Notes: a model not told the origin generated them from the sequence alone. Positions 54,172 through 63,389 are shown, counted from the first letter of the stretch. The stretch is 64,000 bases of DNA from Tepidiforma thermophila (GCF_002563855.1 NZ_PDJQ01000001.1:806001-870000); one strand, 5' to 3'. Numbers and translations: made by a program.

Positions 54172-55551
54172 AGTCCTGGTTCCCAAGCTGGGCATGACCA
54201 TGACCGAAGGCACCGTCGCCGAATGGCTGGTGCCCGACGGCGCCCCCGTCCGCGCCGGCGACATCGTCTACCGTCTCGAGACCGAGAAGATCGAATTCCA
54301 GGTCGAAGCCGAGGCCGACGGCATCCTCCGCCACGCCGTCCCGGCCGGCACGACCCTCCCGCCCGGTTCCGTCGTCGGCTACATCCTCGCCCCCGGCGAG
54401 GCCCCGCCCGCCGGCGCCCCGCTCCCGCCGCCCCTGCCGCCGCCGCAGCCGCGCCGGGCGTCCCCGCTCCGCCGCCCCCGCCGCCCGCGCCCGGGCACGT
54501 AGCTGCCTCCCCGGCCGCCCGCCGCCTCGCCGCCGAACTCGGCGTCCCGCTCGAAACCGTCCTCGGCACCGGCCCCGGCGGCCGCATCACCGAGGAGGAC
54601 GTGCACCGCGCCCACGCCGCCGCAGCCCGCCCGGCCGCTCCCGCGGCTGCCCCGTCCCCTGCCCCGGCCGAACCGTCGCCCGCGACGCCCGTCGCCCGCG
54701 CCCTCGCCCGCGAGCTCGGCATCGACCTCGCCGCCGTCCGCGGCACCGGCCCCGGCGGCCGTATCACCAAAGAGGACGTCGAAGCTGCCGCAGCTGCCCG
54801 CCCGGCCGCCCCGCCGCCTTCGGCGCCCCCGGTCCCGGCCCCTGCTGCTGCGGCGCCCGCCCCCGGCCAGCGCATCCCCCTCCGCGGCATGCGCAAAACC
54901 ATCGCCGAGCGCATGCACCGCAGCCTCCAGGAGACGGCCCAGCTCACCCTCGGCATGCGCGTCCGCATGGACGAGGCCCTCCGCCTCCGCGAGCAGCTCA
55001 TCGCCGAGTGGCAGCCCGAGGGCATCCGCCCCTCCATCACCGACCTGGTCATCCGCGCCGTCGCCCGCGCCCTCCGCCAGCACCCCGCCCTCAACGCCCG
55101 CGTCGAACCCGACGCCATCGTCCTCGAGCCGGAGGTCCACATCGGCATGGCCGTCGCCCTCGAGGCCGGCCTTGTCGTCCCGGTCATCCGCAACGCCGAC
55201 ACCCTCCACCTCCGCGATCTCGCCCGCGAAACCGCCCGTCTCGCCGAGGCCGCCCGCGCCGGGACCCTCGGCCTCGATGACTACGCCGGCCAGACCTTCT
55301 CCGTCACCTCCCTCGGCATGGCCGGCGTCGAATTCTTCACCCCAATCATCAACCCGCCCAACGTCGCCATCCTCGGCGTAGGACAACTCGTCGACGACAT
55401 TCGCTGGGACGGCGACCGCCCCGTCCGCGCCCGGACCCTCACCCTTTCGCTCACCATCGACCACCGCGCGGTCGATGGCGCCCCCGGGGCCGCCTTCCTC
55501 GGCACCGTCCGCGACCTCCTCGAAGCCCCCTACCGGCTCCTGCTGCCATGA
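54161..55551 (+). pseudogene. Dihydrolipoamide acyltransferase (E2), frame-shifted
   Basis: Two frames make one E2. ATG at 54161 opens a lipoyl domain with Lys43 in ETEKIEF; that frame ends at a TAG near 54502. The rest continues one base back (-1) from ~54395-54480, within a Pro/Ala linker, and contains two tandem E3/E1-binding domains ([18 protein letters not shown] and [19 protein letters not shown]) and the catalytic core with [13 protein letters not shown]. Family members have all these in one frame, so this is a one-base deletion, sequencing error or slippage; the C-rich linker would favour error. It carries the acyl group from E1 to CoA. Confidence 0.85.
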
Positions 55552-56921
55552 GCACGGCGCGCCGCTTCGATGTCGCCGTCATCGGCGGCGGTGCGGCCGG
55601 CGTCGCCGCCGCCCTCGAAGCCGCCCGCCTCGGCGCCTCCGTCGCCCTCGTCGAGGCCGAGCGCCCTGGCGGCTCCTGCGTCCACTTCACCTGCATCCCC
55701 ACCTCCATCCTCCTCGATGCCGCCGAAGGGTTCGTCCGCGCCCGCGAACTCGCCGTCGCCGGCGTCCTCACCGCCTCGGAGACGTTCCAGCTGGGCCGCG
55801 CCAACGACCGCGCCCGCGCCCTCGCCCGCTCCCTCGCGGCCGGGCTCGAAACCTCCCTCCGCCGCGCCCGCGTCGAGGTCGTCGCCGGCCACGCCAGCTT
55901 CCGCGAGCCCGGCCTGCTCACGGTCGCCGGTGCCGGGGAGCTCGCCGCCGACGCCGTCGTCATCGCCAGCGGCGCACGCTGGGAGCCGCCCGCGGTCCCC
56001 GGCCTCCCCGCCGACCGCCTGGCCACCCCCGATGTCGTCCAATCCTGGCGCGAACCGCCCCCCTCCTGTCTCATCCTCGGCGGCGGGCCCTCCGGCGGCG
56101 TCTTCGCCCTTGAATACGCAACGCTCCTCGCCCTGGCCGGCTCCGCCGTCACCCTCGCTGCACCCGGGCCGTCCGTCTTCGCCGGCTTCGACGACGACCT
56201 CCAGCCGCTCCTCGCCGACCTCCTCCAGCCGCTCGGCATCACGGTCCTCGTCGGCGCCGTCCCGCTCCGCGCCGAAGGCGAGACGGTCGTCCTCGCAACC
56301 GCCGCCGGCGAACGCCCGGTCGCAGCGGCCTGCGTGCTCGCCGCCGACCCTCGTGTCCCGTCGGTCCGCGGCCTCGGCATCGAATGCGCCGGCCTCACCC
56401 CCGGTGCCGACGGCGCCATCCCGGTCGATGCCGCCTGCGCGACCGGCGTGCCCGGCATCTTCGCCGCCGGCGATATCACCGGCCAGGGCATGCGCTCATC
56501 AACCGCAGCCGTCCAGGGCCGCACCGCCGGCGCGAACGCCGCCGGCGAATCGCGCGTCGCCCGCCTGTCTGCCGTCCCGTGGCTGGCCCACACCGTCCCG
56601 CCCGTCGCCGCCGTCGGCAGCACCGCCGCAGCCGCGCAGCAGGCCGGCATCCCGCTCGCGTCGGTCACCCTCGGCTTCGAAGGCACCGCTCCGTCCGTCG
56701 CCCGCGGCGGCCACCCCGGCCTCCTCCGCCTCCACGCCGACCGGCGCACCGGCGAAATTGTCTCCGCCCAGGCCGCCGGTCCCGGCGCGCACGAACTCGT
56801 CAGCGCCGCCGCCGCGCTCATGCAGACAGAGGCAACCGTCGACCAGGCCGCAGCCCTCGTCGCCTGGCACCCCTCGCCCCTCGAGCTCCTCGCCGAGGCG
56901 GCCCGCCGCCTGGCCGGCTGA
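55548..56921 (+). CDS. Dihydrolipoamide dehydrogenase-like flavoprotein (E3)
   Basis: 457 residues. FAD motif [21 protein letters not shown], redox pair CVHFTC (Cys44/Cys49) and a second nucleotide motif [14 protein letters not shown]. The usual IPSK following the second Cys is IPTS, and CVHFT replaces the usual CLNxG. The C-terminal HP of the dimer catalytic pair is kept (WHPSPLELL). It probably reoxidises lipoyl-E2 with NAD, but the altered active site leaves room for another electron acceptor. Overlaps the E2 stop by 4 bases. Confidence 0.88.
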   Translation: MSTARRFDVAVIGGGAAGVAAALEAARLGASVALVEAERPGGSCVHFTCIPTSILLDAAEGFVRARELAVAGVLTASETFQLGRANDRARALARSLAAGLETSLRRARVEVVAGHASFREPGLLTVAGAGELAADAVVIASGARWEPPAVPGLPADRLATPDVVQSWREPPPSCLILGGGPSGGVFALEYATLLALAGSAVTLAAPGPSVFAGFDDDLQPLLADLLQPLGITVLVGAVPLRAEGETVVLATAAGERPVAAACVLAADPRVPSVRGLGIECAGLTPGADGAIPVDAACATGVPGIFAAGDITGQGMRSSTAAVQGRTAGANAAGESRVARLSAVPWLAHTVPPVAAVGSTAAAAQQAGIPLASVTLGFEGTAPSVARGGHPGLLRLHADRRTGEIVSAQAAGPGAHELVSAAAALMQTEATVDQAAALVAWHPSPLELLAEAARRLAG

Positions 56922-56923
56922 CG

Positions 56924-57355
56924 CTACGCCCGGAGCGCGTACACCTCGTAGGTCACGCCGTTCGGCCCCGTGCTCCCGATCCCGACTGCCTGCACGGTGT
57001 TCAGCCAGGCGTATTTCTCCGCCCCCGTTTCGAACAGCGGCGTCGAGTACACTTTCGTGCTCCCGTCAGCGGCTCGCGCGCCGATGCCCGTATACGTCAC
57101 CAGGATGTGCGCCCCGTCGTCCGTCTGCAGCGTCAGCCGCACGTCCAGCTTCATGCTTCCGTCCGGCCGCAGCGTCACCCAGTCGCCTCCTGAGTGCGGC
57201 ACAACCGTGCCCCTCAGCTTCGGGCCTTCGAACGTCCCCGCCGGAACGCTGACGATCAACCGCGATCCCTGCGGCCCCCCCTGGATCATCGTCGGCGCCG
57301 AAACGTTCGCCGTCATCGTGAACAGGAATTCAACCGGCAGACTCTCCAGCGGCAT
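56924..57355 (-). CDS. DUF3237 family protein
   Basis: 143 residues with the DUF3237 features: N-terminal LPVEFLFTM, GxGG/R beta-barrel strands (GIGARAADG) and GVTYEVYALR near the end. The family is linked to catabolic gene clusters with no known reaction. SD GGGAGG upstream. Convergent with E3. Confidence 0.82.
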   Translation of the reverse strand: MPLESLPVEFLFTMTANVSAPTMIQGGPQGSRLIVSVPAGTFEGPKLRGTVVPHSGGDWVTLRPDGSMKLDVRLTLQTDDGAHILVTYTGIGARAADGSTKVYSTPLFETGAEKYAWLNTVQAVGIGSTGPNGVTYEVYALRA

Positions 57356-57457
57356 TTTCGAAACCTCCCTTTGGTGTTGTGCTCACGGGCGCACCGCCCG
57401 GCCGGCGCTGCCCGCGGAGCGTCCCGTCCCGGCGCCCGGGCCCGCGGCGGCCCGATC

Positions 57458-58222
57458 CTACCCGCCTGCCGCGGGCTGTGCGCTCTCGTGCATCACCACG
57501 CTCACCTCCCCGGCAAGCGTGTCATCACGGATCAGCCGCACCACCTCCTCCGCGATCCGCTCCGGCGGCAGCAGCACCGCCCCCTCCAGCGACGGTTCCA
57601 GCCACTTCGCCGGCCGCGTCCCGTCGCCCGTCTTCGCGATGATCGGCGTGTCCACCATCCCCGGCGCCACCGCGTTCACCCGCACGTTCTCCAGCTCCTT
57701 CAGCATCGCGCACGACTTCGTGAAGTGAATCACGGCCGCCTTCGACGCCGCGTAGACCGGGTCGAACGGCAGCGGCCCCAGCCCGGCGATGCTCGCCGTG
57801 TTCACCACCACGCCCCCGTCCCCATGCTCCCGGAACGCCTCCACCGCCGCCCGCGTTCCCATGATCACGCCCGACGTATTCACCGAAATCACCCGGTGCA
57901 CCTTCTCCAGCGGCGCATCCGGCCAGCCCGGCGTGTCGCCCGTCATGATCCCCGCGTTGTTGTGCACGATGTCGAGCCGCCCGAAGACCCGCTTCGCCGC
58001 CCGGAACGTCTCCGCAATGCCCTCCGGCGTGCCCACGTCGCCCTGCACAAACGCCGCCTCCCCGCCGGCCGCCGCGATCCGCCGAACCGTTTCCTCCCCG
58101 CCCGCCGCGTCGATGTCGACCACGACAACCTTCGCGCCTTCCCGCGCCAGCCGCTCCGCGCACGCCCGGCCGATGCCCGACCCCGCGCCGGTGACCAGCG
58201 CAACCTTGCCAGCGATCTCCAT
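57458..58222 (-). CDS. Short-chain dehydrogenase/reductase
   Basis: 254 residues from ATG at 58222. VTGAGSGIGRACAE cofactor motif, NNAGIM, Ser in TASIAGLG and YAASKAAVI (YxxxK). Another SDR of the island; its upstream region is shared with a divergent gene and carries operator E. Confidence 0.9.
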   Translation of the reverse strand: MEIAGKVALVTGAGSGIGRACAERLAREGAKVVVVDIDAAGGEETVRRIAAAGGEAAFVQGDVGTPEGIAETFRAAKRVFGRLDIVHNNAGIMTGDTPGWPDAPLEKVHRVISVNTSGVIMGTRAAVEAFREHGDGGVVVNTASIAGLGPLPFDPVYAASKAAVIHFTKSCAMLKELENVRVNAVAPGMVDTPIIAKTGDGTRPAKWLEPSLEGAVLLPPERIAEEVVRLIRDDTLAGEVSVVMHESAQPAAGG

Positions 58223-58273
58223 GCAGCCCTCCCGAAATCGAGTCCCCGGGAGTTTATCCTGCTGGACAAAGCT

Positions 58274-58289
58274 TTGGCCAATAGTCCAG
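58274..58289. promoter_or_regulatory. Operator E in the divergent promoter region
   Basis: On the minus strand CTGGACTATTGGCCAA, within the 76 bases between the SDR (58222) and the + strand gene at 58299. A TATCCT box (58255-58260, + strand) lies 13 bases before it, and a minus-strand TTGGCC, 17 bases, GATAAA pair overlaps it. Confidence 0.6.
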
Positions 58290-58298
58290 TATTCCCGC

Positions 58299-58745
58299 AT
58301 GCCGCAGTCCGTCATCCCTGGGCCCCTCGCCGGCCGCCTTGCGCCCATCCCCTCCCTCCGCGACGGCTTCGAACGGTTCCTCGCCGCCTGCTTCGATACC
58401 GACGCCGTACCCGCCGCCACGCTCGAACGCTGCCGGCGCCTCGTCGCCGCGCTCCACCGCGCCGACCCCGCGGATTGCGGTCCCGCCCTGGCCGAGCTCC
58501 CGTCCACCGAGACCGACGCCCTCGCCCGCGGCGAGGCTCCCTTTGGCCTCCCCCGCGCCGATGCCCTCGCGCTCGATATCGCCCGCTACATCCCCTGGAG
58601 CCACCACGACCTCCCCGATGCACCCGTCCTCGCGTTCCGCGACGAGTGCGGCGACCGCGCGGCCGTCACCCTCCTCGCCGCCCTCGCCATGTTCGATGCC
58701 GTCTGCCGGATGACCCTCGTCGCACCCCGCCTCGAAGGAGCCTGA
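58299..58745 (+). CDS. Hypothetical protein upstream of the AhpD-like gene
   Basis: 148 residues from ATG at 58299. Rich in Ala/Leu/Arg helices, containing ARYIPWSHHDLPD and CRMTLVAPRLEGA, which resembles the helical N-terminal part of carboxymuconolactone-decarboxylase-like proteins but lacks CxxC. Three bases separate it from the next gene. Confidence 0.65.
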   Translation: MPQSVIPGPLAGRLAPIPSLRDGFERFLAACFDTDAVPAATLERCRRLVAALHRADPADCGPALAELPSTETDALARGEAPFGLPRADALALDIARYIPWSHHDLPDAPVLAFRDECGDRAAVTLLAALAMFDAVCRMTLVAPRLEGA

Positions 58746-58748
58746 CCC

Positions 58749-59300
58749 ATGTCCACCGTCCCCCGCGTCCCCTCCGCCGTGCCCGGCCAGCCGCCGGCCT
58801 TCCACACCGTCCTCGCCCACGCGCCTGCCATCCAGCAGCGGTTCGCAGCCCTCTACGCCGACTTCTGGATGGACTCCGCCCTCTCCCAGCGCGAGAAGGA
58901 GATCGCCCGGATCCGCAACGCCCGCGTCACCGCCTGCGGTTTCTGCCGCCAGGTCCGCTTCTCCCTCGCCCGCGAAGAGGGCCTCGATGAAGCCACGCTC
59001 GACCTCGTCACCGACGGCTACCTCGATGCCCCGCTCAGCCCGCGCGAAAAGCGCATCCTCCAGTACACCGACGCCATCATCGGCGACCCCGCCCGCGCCG
59101 ACCCTGCTCTCGGCGCCGCCCTCCGCGACGAGCTCGGCGATGCCGGCCTCGCCGAACTGACCCTCGGCGTCGGCCTTTTCCTCGGCCTCGCAAAGGTGCT
59201 CATCACCCTCGGCCTCGAGCCCGAGGAGATGCCCGTCACCGTCCTCCCGACGCCCGGCTCCGCCGTCAGCCGTCCCTCGGCCGCCCCCGCCGGCGGCTAA
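58749..59300 (+). CDS. AhpD / carboxymuconolactone decarboxylase-like protein
   Basis: 183 residues. CGFC at residues 63-66 is the family's redox pair, with the following RQVRF helix. The canonical CxxCxxxH relay His is Arg70 here, so peroxidase-type chemistry is doubtful. A long helical tail ends in Pro-rich residues. Overlaps the convergent small gene by 4 bases. Confidence 0.8.
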   Translation: MSTVPRVPSAVPGQPPAFHTVLAHAPAIQQRFAALYADFWMDSALSQREKEIARIRNARVTACGFCRQVRFSLAREEGLDEATLDLVTDGYLDAPLSPREKRILQYTDAIIGDPARADPALGAALRDELGDAGLAELTLGVGLFLGLAKVLITLGLEPEEMPVTVLPTPGSAVSRPSAAPAGG

Positions 59301-59578
59301 TCCCGCAGGACCTTCGGCGGCGCCCCCAGCCCGAAGAGCGTCCCCTTCCCCGTCACGGCGTCAAAGCTCTCCACCATTACCTCCAGCTCGTCGCCGCTGT
59401 CGAGCGTCACCACACCCCGCCCGATCGCCGGCACCACCAGCGGCTCCGCCCGGAACGCCCCGCCCCAGCCCTGCACCTTCCCCGGCGGCGTCGGCTTCGT
59501 GAACAGCTCCAGCTGCACCCGCCGCCGGTAGCCTGCCCGCAGCACCTCCAGCTCGGCCTCGCCCTCCCAGCGTCGCAT
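59297..59578 (-). CDS. Small hypothetical protein
   Basis: 93 residues from ATG at 59578 with SD GGAGGGAAC. A compact beta-rich domain (VQLELFTKP, RGVVTLDSGDELEVMVESFD), possibly a small barrel. No family recognised. Divergent from the Rieske operon. Confidence 0.6.
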   Translation of the reverse strand: MRRWEGEAELEVLRAGYRRRVQLELFTKPTPPGKVQGWGGAFRAEPLVVPAIGRGVVTLDSGDELEVMVESFDAVTGKGTLFGLGAPPKVLRD

Positions 59579-59622
59579 CGTTCCCTCCTGCGATTTCCCC
59601 CGTCGATAGCCGGGAGAAACCG

Positions 59623-59674
59623 TTGCAATCGATCTCCGCGCACAGTATAGTCGCGGCACTGGCCGAGCAGCCAA
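59623..59674 (+). promoter_or_regulatory. Promoter and operator D of the Rieske operon
   Basis: TTGCAA (59623-59628), 17 bases, TATAGT (59646-59651), then CTGGCCGAGCAGCCAA (59659-59674) starting 7 bases after the -10. Cleanest of the promoter/operator pairs. Confidence 0.75.
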
Positions 59675-59696
59675 AAATCTGGCAGGAACGATAGCC

Positions 59697-59978
59697 ATGG
59701 CCGACGCACCAGCCGAAACCGCGCCCGCTCTCAACCGCCCGCCCCGCAAAAAGCGGCACCCGCTCTCCGGCGCCATCTACGAAGAGCTCCCCGGCAACCG
59801 CGTCCGCGTCACCAAGGGCGAAAGCTGGGGCATCTTCGATGGCTTCACCACCCGCCACATCGAAGGCCCCCTCACCTACGCCGACCCCCACATGATCATC
59901 TGGGTCGGCGGCAAACCCGTCGAAGGCCTCGGCCACCGCGCTGAGCGCGCACGCGGCATCGAAATCGTCCACGACTGA
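59697..59978 (+). CDS. Small hypothetical protein leading the Rieske operon
   Basis: 93 residues from ATG at 59697, SD GCAGGAA. Basic N-terminal tail then a compact module with the WGIFDGF and MIIWVGGKPVEG segments. No family recognised. The 23-base gap to the oxygenase gene and shared promoter suggest it assists that enzyme. Confidence 0.65.
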   Translation: MADAPAETAPALNRPPRKKRHPLSGAIYEELPGNRVRVTKGESWGIFDGFTTRHIEGPLTYADPHMIIWVGGKPVEGLGHRAERARGIEIVHD

Positions 59979-60001
59979 CCTTTCCCACGGAGGCTCCCAC
60001 C

Positions 60002-61387
60002 ATGGCACTCAAAACCGTCGGCGACCAGGGCCGCAAGACCGAAGCCGGCTACCGCTCCGCCGGCACCCTCTACCAGGAGCTCCTCGACCAGGACTCCCGC
60101 CCCGTCCCGCCAGTCCTCCGCCTCGAATCCCCCATCGAGCCCGGCGTCACCCGCGTCCCCGCCGAACAGTACTACAGCAAAGCCATCCACGACCGCGAAG
60201 TCGAAAAAATCTGGAAGCGCGTCTGGCAGATGGCCTGCCGCGAGGAAGACATCCCCGAAGTCGGCGACTACATCGTCTACGACATCGCCCACCTCTCCTT
60301 CCTCGTCGTCCGCAGCGCCCCCGACCGCATCCAGGCCTTCCATAACGCCTGCCTCCACCGCGGCCGCCAGCTCCGCGAATTCGACGGCCGCGGCGCCCAG
60401 GAGTTCCGCTGCCCCTTCCACGGCTGGTGCTGGGAGATCGACGGCTCCCTCAAAGAGGTCGTCTGCCGGTGGGACTTCCCCGAGGTCAACGAGCGCGACT
60501 ACCACCTCCCCGAGGTCAAAGTCGGCACCTGGGGCGGCTTCGTCTTCATCAACCCCGACCCCAACGCCGAGCCCCTCGAGCAGTTCCTCGGCGACCTCCC
60601 CCGCCACTTCGAACGGTGGGACCTCGCCAACCGCTTCAAGCAGGCCCACGTCGCCAAGATCCTCCGCTGCAACTGGAAGGTCGCCCAGGAAGCCTTCATG
60701 GAGGCTTACCACGTCGTCGCCACCCACCCCCAGCTCCTCAACGGCATCGGCGACTCCAACTCCCAGTACGACGTCTTCGGCAACTTCTCCCGCGCCATCA
60801 CGCCGAACGGCACGCCGAGCCCCCACCTGCGCGAAACCCCCAGCCAGCAGGACATGCTCGACGCCATGTTCGACCGCAACCTCGATACCCCGCCGCTCGC
60901 CGAGGTCCCGCCGGGCATGAGCGCCCGCCAGTTCGCCGCCATGCTCAGCCGCGAAGGCATGCGCGCCGTCATCGGCGATGAAGCCGATACCTACTGCGAC
61001 GCCGAATACCTCGACTCCATCTACTACACCGTCTTCCCCAACTTCCACCCCTGGGGCGCCTTCAACCGCATCACCTACCGCTTCCGCCCCCACGGCGACA
61101 ACCCCGACGAATGCATCATGGAGTGCATGTTCCTTGCCCCGTGGCCGAAGGGCGAACCGAAGCCGCCGGCCGCCCCGATCCACTGGCTCGGCCCCGATGA
61201 CGACTGGGCCGATGCCCCCGAACTCGGCATGCTCGCCCGCGTCTTCAACCAGGACACCTTCAACATCCCGAAGGTCCAGCTCGGCCTCAAGACCATGAAG
61301 CGGCCCGAAGTCGTCTTCGCCAGCTACAACGAAACGAAAATCCGCCACTTCCATCAGCTCTACGACCGCTGGATGGAGCTCGAATAG
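60002..61387 (+). CDS. Rieske non-heme iron oxygenase, alpha subunit
   Basis: 461 residues. Rieske [2Fe-2S] ligands CLHRGRQL (near residue 115) and CPFHGW (C-x-H-...-C-x-x-H), and the mononuclear iron site in EAFMEAYHVVATHPQ. C-terminal ring-hydroxylating domain. It oxidises the substrate using O2 and two electrons from a reductase not encoded here, and no beta subunit is present. Size and layout suit an alpha-only hydroxylase or demethylase. Confidence 0.93.
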   Translation: MALKTVGDQGRKTEAGYRSAGTLYQELLDQDSRPVPPVLRLESPIEPGVTRVPAEQYYSKAIHDREVEKIWKRVWQMACREEDIPEVGDYIVYDIAHLSFLVVRSAPDRIQAFHNACLHRGRQLREFDGRGAQEFRCPFHGWCWEIDGSLKEVVCRWDFPEVNERDYHLPEVKVGTWGGFVFINPDPNAEPLEQFLGDLPRHFERWDLANRFKQAHVAKILRCNWKVAQEAFMEAYHVVATHPQLLNGIGDSNSQYDVFGNFSRAITPNGTPSPHLRETPSQQDMLDAMFDRNLDTPPLAEVPPGMSARQFAAMLSREGMRAVIGDEADTYCDAEYLDSIYYTVFPNFHPWGAFNRITYRFRPHGDNPDECIMECMFLAPWPKGEPKPPAAPIHWLGPDDDWADAPELGMLARVFNQDTFNIPKVQLGLKTMKRPEVVFASYNETKIRHFHQLYDRWMELE

Positions 61388-61392
61388 CCGCC

Positions 61393-61902
61393 ATGCCCGC
61401 GCCCGGCGCGCTCGCCTGGCTCGATGAACCGCCCGCCCCGGCCGACCTCGCCGGGGCGCTCGCCGCTGCCGGCTCGGCAACCCCCGCCGACGTCGATGCC
61501 CTGCTCGACGCGCTGGACGCCGCCCGCGCCGCCCTCGAGGCGCTCGCCAGGGAGGCCTTCACCCGCGCACCCGTCAGCCGCTCCACCGCCGCCTTCCACA
61601 GCGCCCTGCCCGACCTCCGCCCCTTCGTCCTCTACCGCCTGCCCGGCCTCCTCCGCGAGGCCGGCGTCTACACCGCCGCCGAGCTCCGCGCCCTCGCCGT
61701 CGACGCCCCGCCCGCCTGGATCGCCCGCGAGGCCACCCGCCAGCTTGCCATCCTCGCTGCCGTCCGGGCGGCCGTCCGCCGCCTCGAAGCCGGCGACCTC
61801 GCACCCGCCGAATTCCCCGCCGCCATCCGAACCGCGGCCCGCCAGGCCGCAGCTGTGCAGCCGTTGCCCGTATCTCCAATCCACCCGGAGGACCAGCGAT
61901 GA
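61393..61902 (+). CDS. Hypothetical helical protein between oxygenase and CoA-transferase
   Basis: 169 residues, Ala/Leu/Arg-rich helices with one aromatic patch (FVLYRLPGLL). No family recognised. Overlaps the CoA-transferase start by 4 bases (ATGA), so translation is coupled. Confidence 0.65.
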   Translation: MPAPGALAWLDEPPAPADLAGALAAAGSATPADVDALLDALDAARAALEALAREAFTRAPVSRSTAAFHSALPDLRPFVLYRLPGLLREAGVYTAAELRALAVDAPPAWIAREATRQLAILAAVRAAVRRLEAGDLAPAEFPAAIRTAARQAAAVQPLPVSPIHPEDQR

Positions 61903-63389
61903 CCGCACCCGCAACCCGCCGCTACGCCAGCTGGCGCGACGAATTTGAGTCGCGCAAGAAGAGCCCCGCCGAAGCCCTCGAGGTCGTGCAGAACGGCCAC
62001 CTCGTCGGGCTCGGCATCCTCTGCCCCGGTGTCCTCACCCAGGCACTGCTCGAGCGCGCCCGGCAGCTCGAACGCGTCGATATCCGTTGCCTCGCACCCC
62101 GCGAGGTCCCGCTCTTCTCCCCCGACGGCCCCAAAGGCGAAAAGGAGATCGAACTCTTCATCGGCGATGCCCTCCGCCCCGCCCACGACCAGCGCATCGC
62201 CACCTACCTGCCCAATACCTTCATGCTCGGCTTCAAGGCCTTTGACGCCGGCCGCCCCGAAGCCCGCATCCCCGACGTCTTCCTCGTCGCCGTCTCCCCG
62301 CCCAACGAAAAGGGCTACGTGAACTTCGGCCCCCACATGTGGCACAAGAAGGCCTACGTCCGCCGCTGCCGCCACACCGTCGCCGCCATCGACCCCAACA
62401 TCGAGCCCGTCTACGGCGATACCTGGATCCATGTCTCCGAAATCGAGACCTTCGTCGACGGCTACATCAAACCCGTCGATATCCCCGCCGTCCGCCAGCG
62501 CATCGAAACCCAGGCCCCGCCCGAAAACCGCGACGCCCTCCTGAGAATCCTCAACGAAGCCTCCCCCGACCAGGTCGCCCTCGTCGAGGACATGTTCCAC
62601 CTCATGCCGCCGGGCATCCTCGAGCAGGCCTTCGGCCTCTCCGAGGTCGACCCGGCCGCCCAGGCCATCGCCGAGCACCTCAAGACCCTCATCCGCGACG
62701 GCGACACCATCCAGGTCGGCGTCGGCCAGCCCAGCTCCCTCATGTTCAAGGCCGGCGCCTTCGACCACGCCCACGACCTCGGCCTCCACACCGAACTCGG
62801 CTCCCCCGGCCTCGCCCGCCTCTGGGAAAAGGGCGTCCTCACCGGCGCCCGCAAGTCCATCCACAAAGGCCGCGCCGTCGCCACCGCCTGGACCGGCTGC
62901 GACGGCACCGACCTCCGCATCATCGCCGATAACCCCGCCTTCGAACTCCACGACTCCAACTACCTCCTCAACCCCCTCCTCATGGCCCAGAACCGCCAGA
63001 TGACCTCCATCAACAGCGCCATCGCCGTCGACCTCCTCGGGCAGGTCGCCAGCGAGGACCGCTTCGGCGGCCACATGGTCAACGGCACCGGCGGCCAGCC
63101 CGATGCCCACCTCTCCGCCGCCCTCTGCCCCGATGGCCGCGCCATCACCGTCCTCCGCTCCACCGCCCTCGAGGGGACCGTCTCCAAGATCGTCGCCCAG
63201 CACCCCGAGGGCACCCTCGTCACCGTCCCCCGCTACCTCGCCGATACCGTCATCACCGAGTACGGCATCGCCCGCCTGCTCGATAAGAACCACCGCCAGC
63301 GCGCCGAGGAGCTCATCGCCATCGCCCACCCCGATTTCCGCGCCGAGCTCCGCGCCCAGGCGAAGCAGCTCTGGGGCACGCTCGAATGA
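61899..63389 (+). CDS. CoA-transferase family protein (acetyl-CoA hydrolase / 4-hydroxybutyrate type)
   Basis: 496 residues. The catalytic Glu299 is in GLHTELGSPG, with VGQPSSLMFKAG and GTGGQPDAHLS, as in family I CoA-transferases. Activates a pathway acid by swapping CoA, or hydrolyses CoA esters. Overlaps the next SDR by 4 bases. Confidence 0.9.
   Translation: MTAPATRRYASWRDEFESRKKSPAEALEVVQNGHLVGLGILCPGVLTQALLERARQLERVDIRCLAPREVPLFSPDGPKGEKEIELFIGDALRPAHDQRIATYLPNTFMLGFKAFDAGRPEARIPDVFLVAVSPPNEKGYVNFGPHMWHKKAYVRRCRHTVAAIDPNIEPVYGDTWIHVSEIETFVDGYIKPVDIPAVRQRIETQAPPENRDALLRILNEASPDQVALVEDMFHLMPPGILEQAFGLSEVDPAAQAIAEHLKTLIRDGDTIQVGVGQPSSLMFKAGAFDHAHDLGLHTELGSPGLARLWEKGVLTGARKSIHKGRAVATAWTGCDGTDLRIIADNPAFELHDSNYLLNPLLMAQNRQMTSINSAIAVDLLGQVASEDRFGGHMVNGTGGQPDAHLSAALCPDGRAITVLRSTALEGTVSKIVAQHPEGTLVTVPRYLADTVITEYGIARLLDKNHRQRAEELIAIAHPDFRAELRAQAKQLWGTLE

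Noticed and set aside
54390-54502. Programmed -1 frameshift in E2
   Set aside because: No X-XXY-YYZ slippery site or clear stimulatory structure; deletion or read error is simpler.
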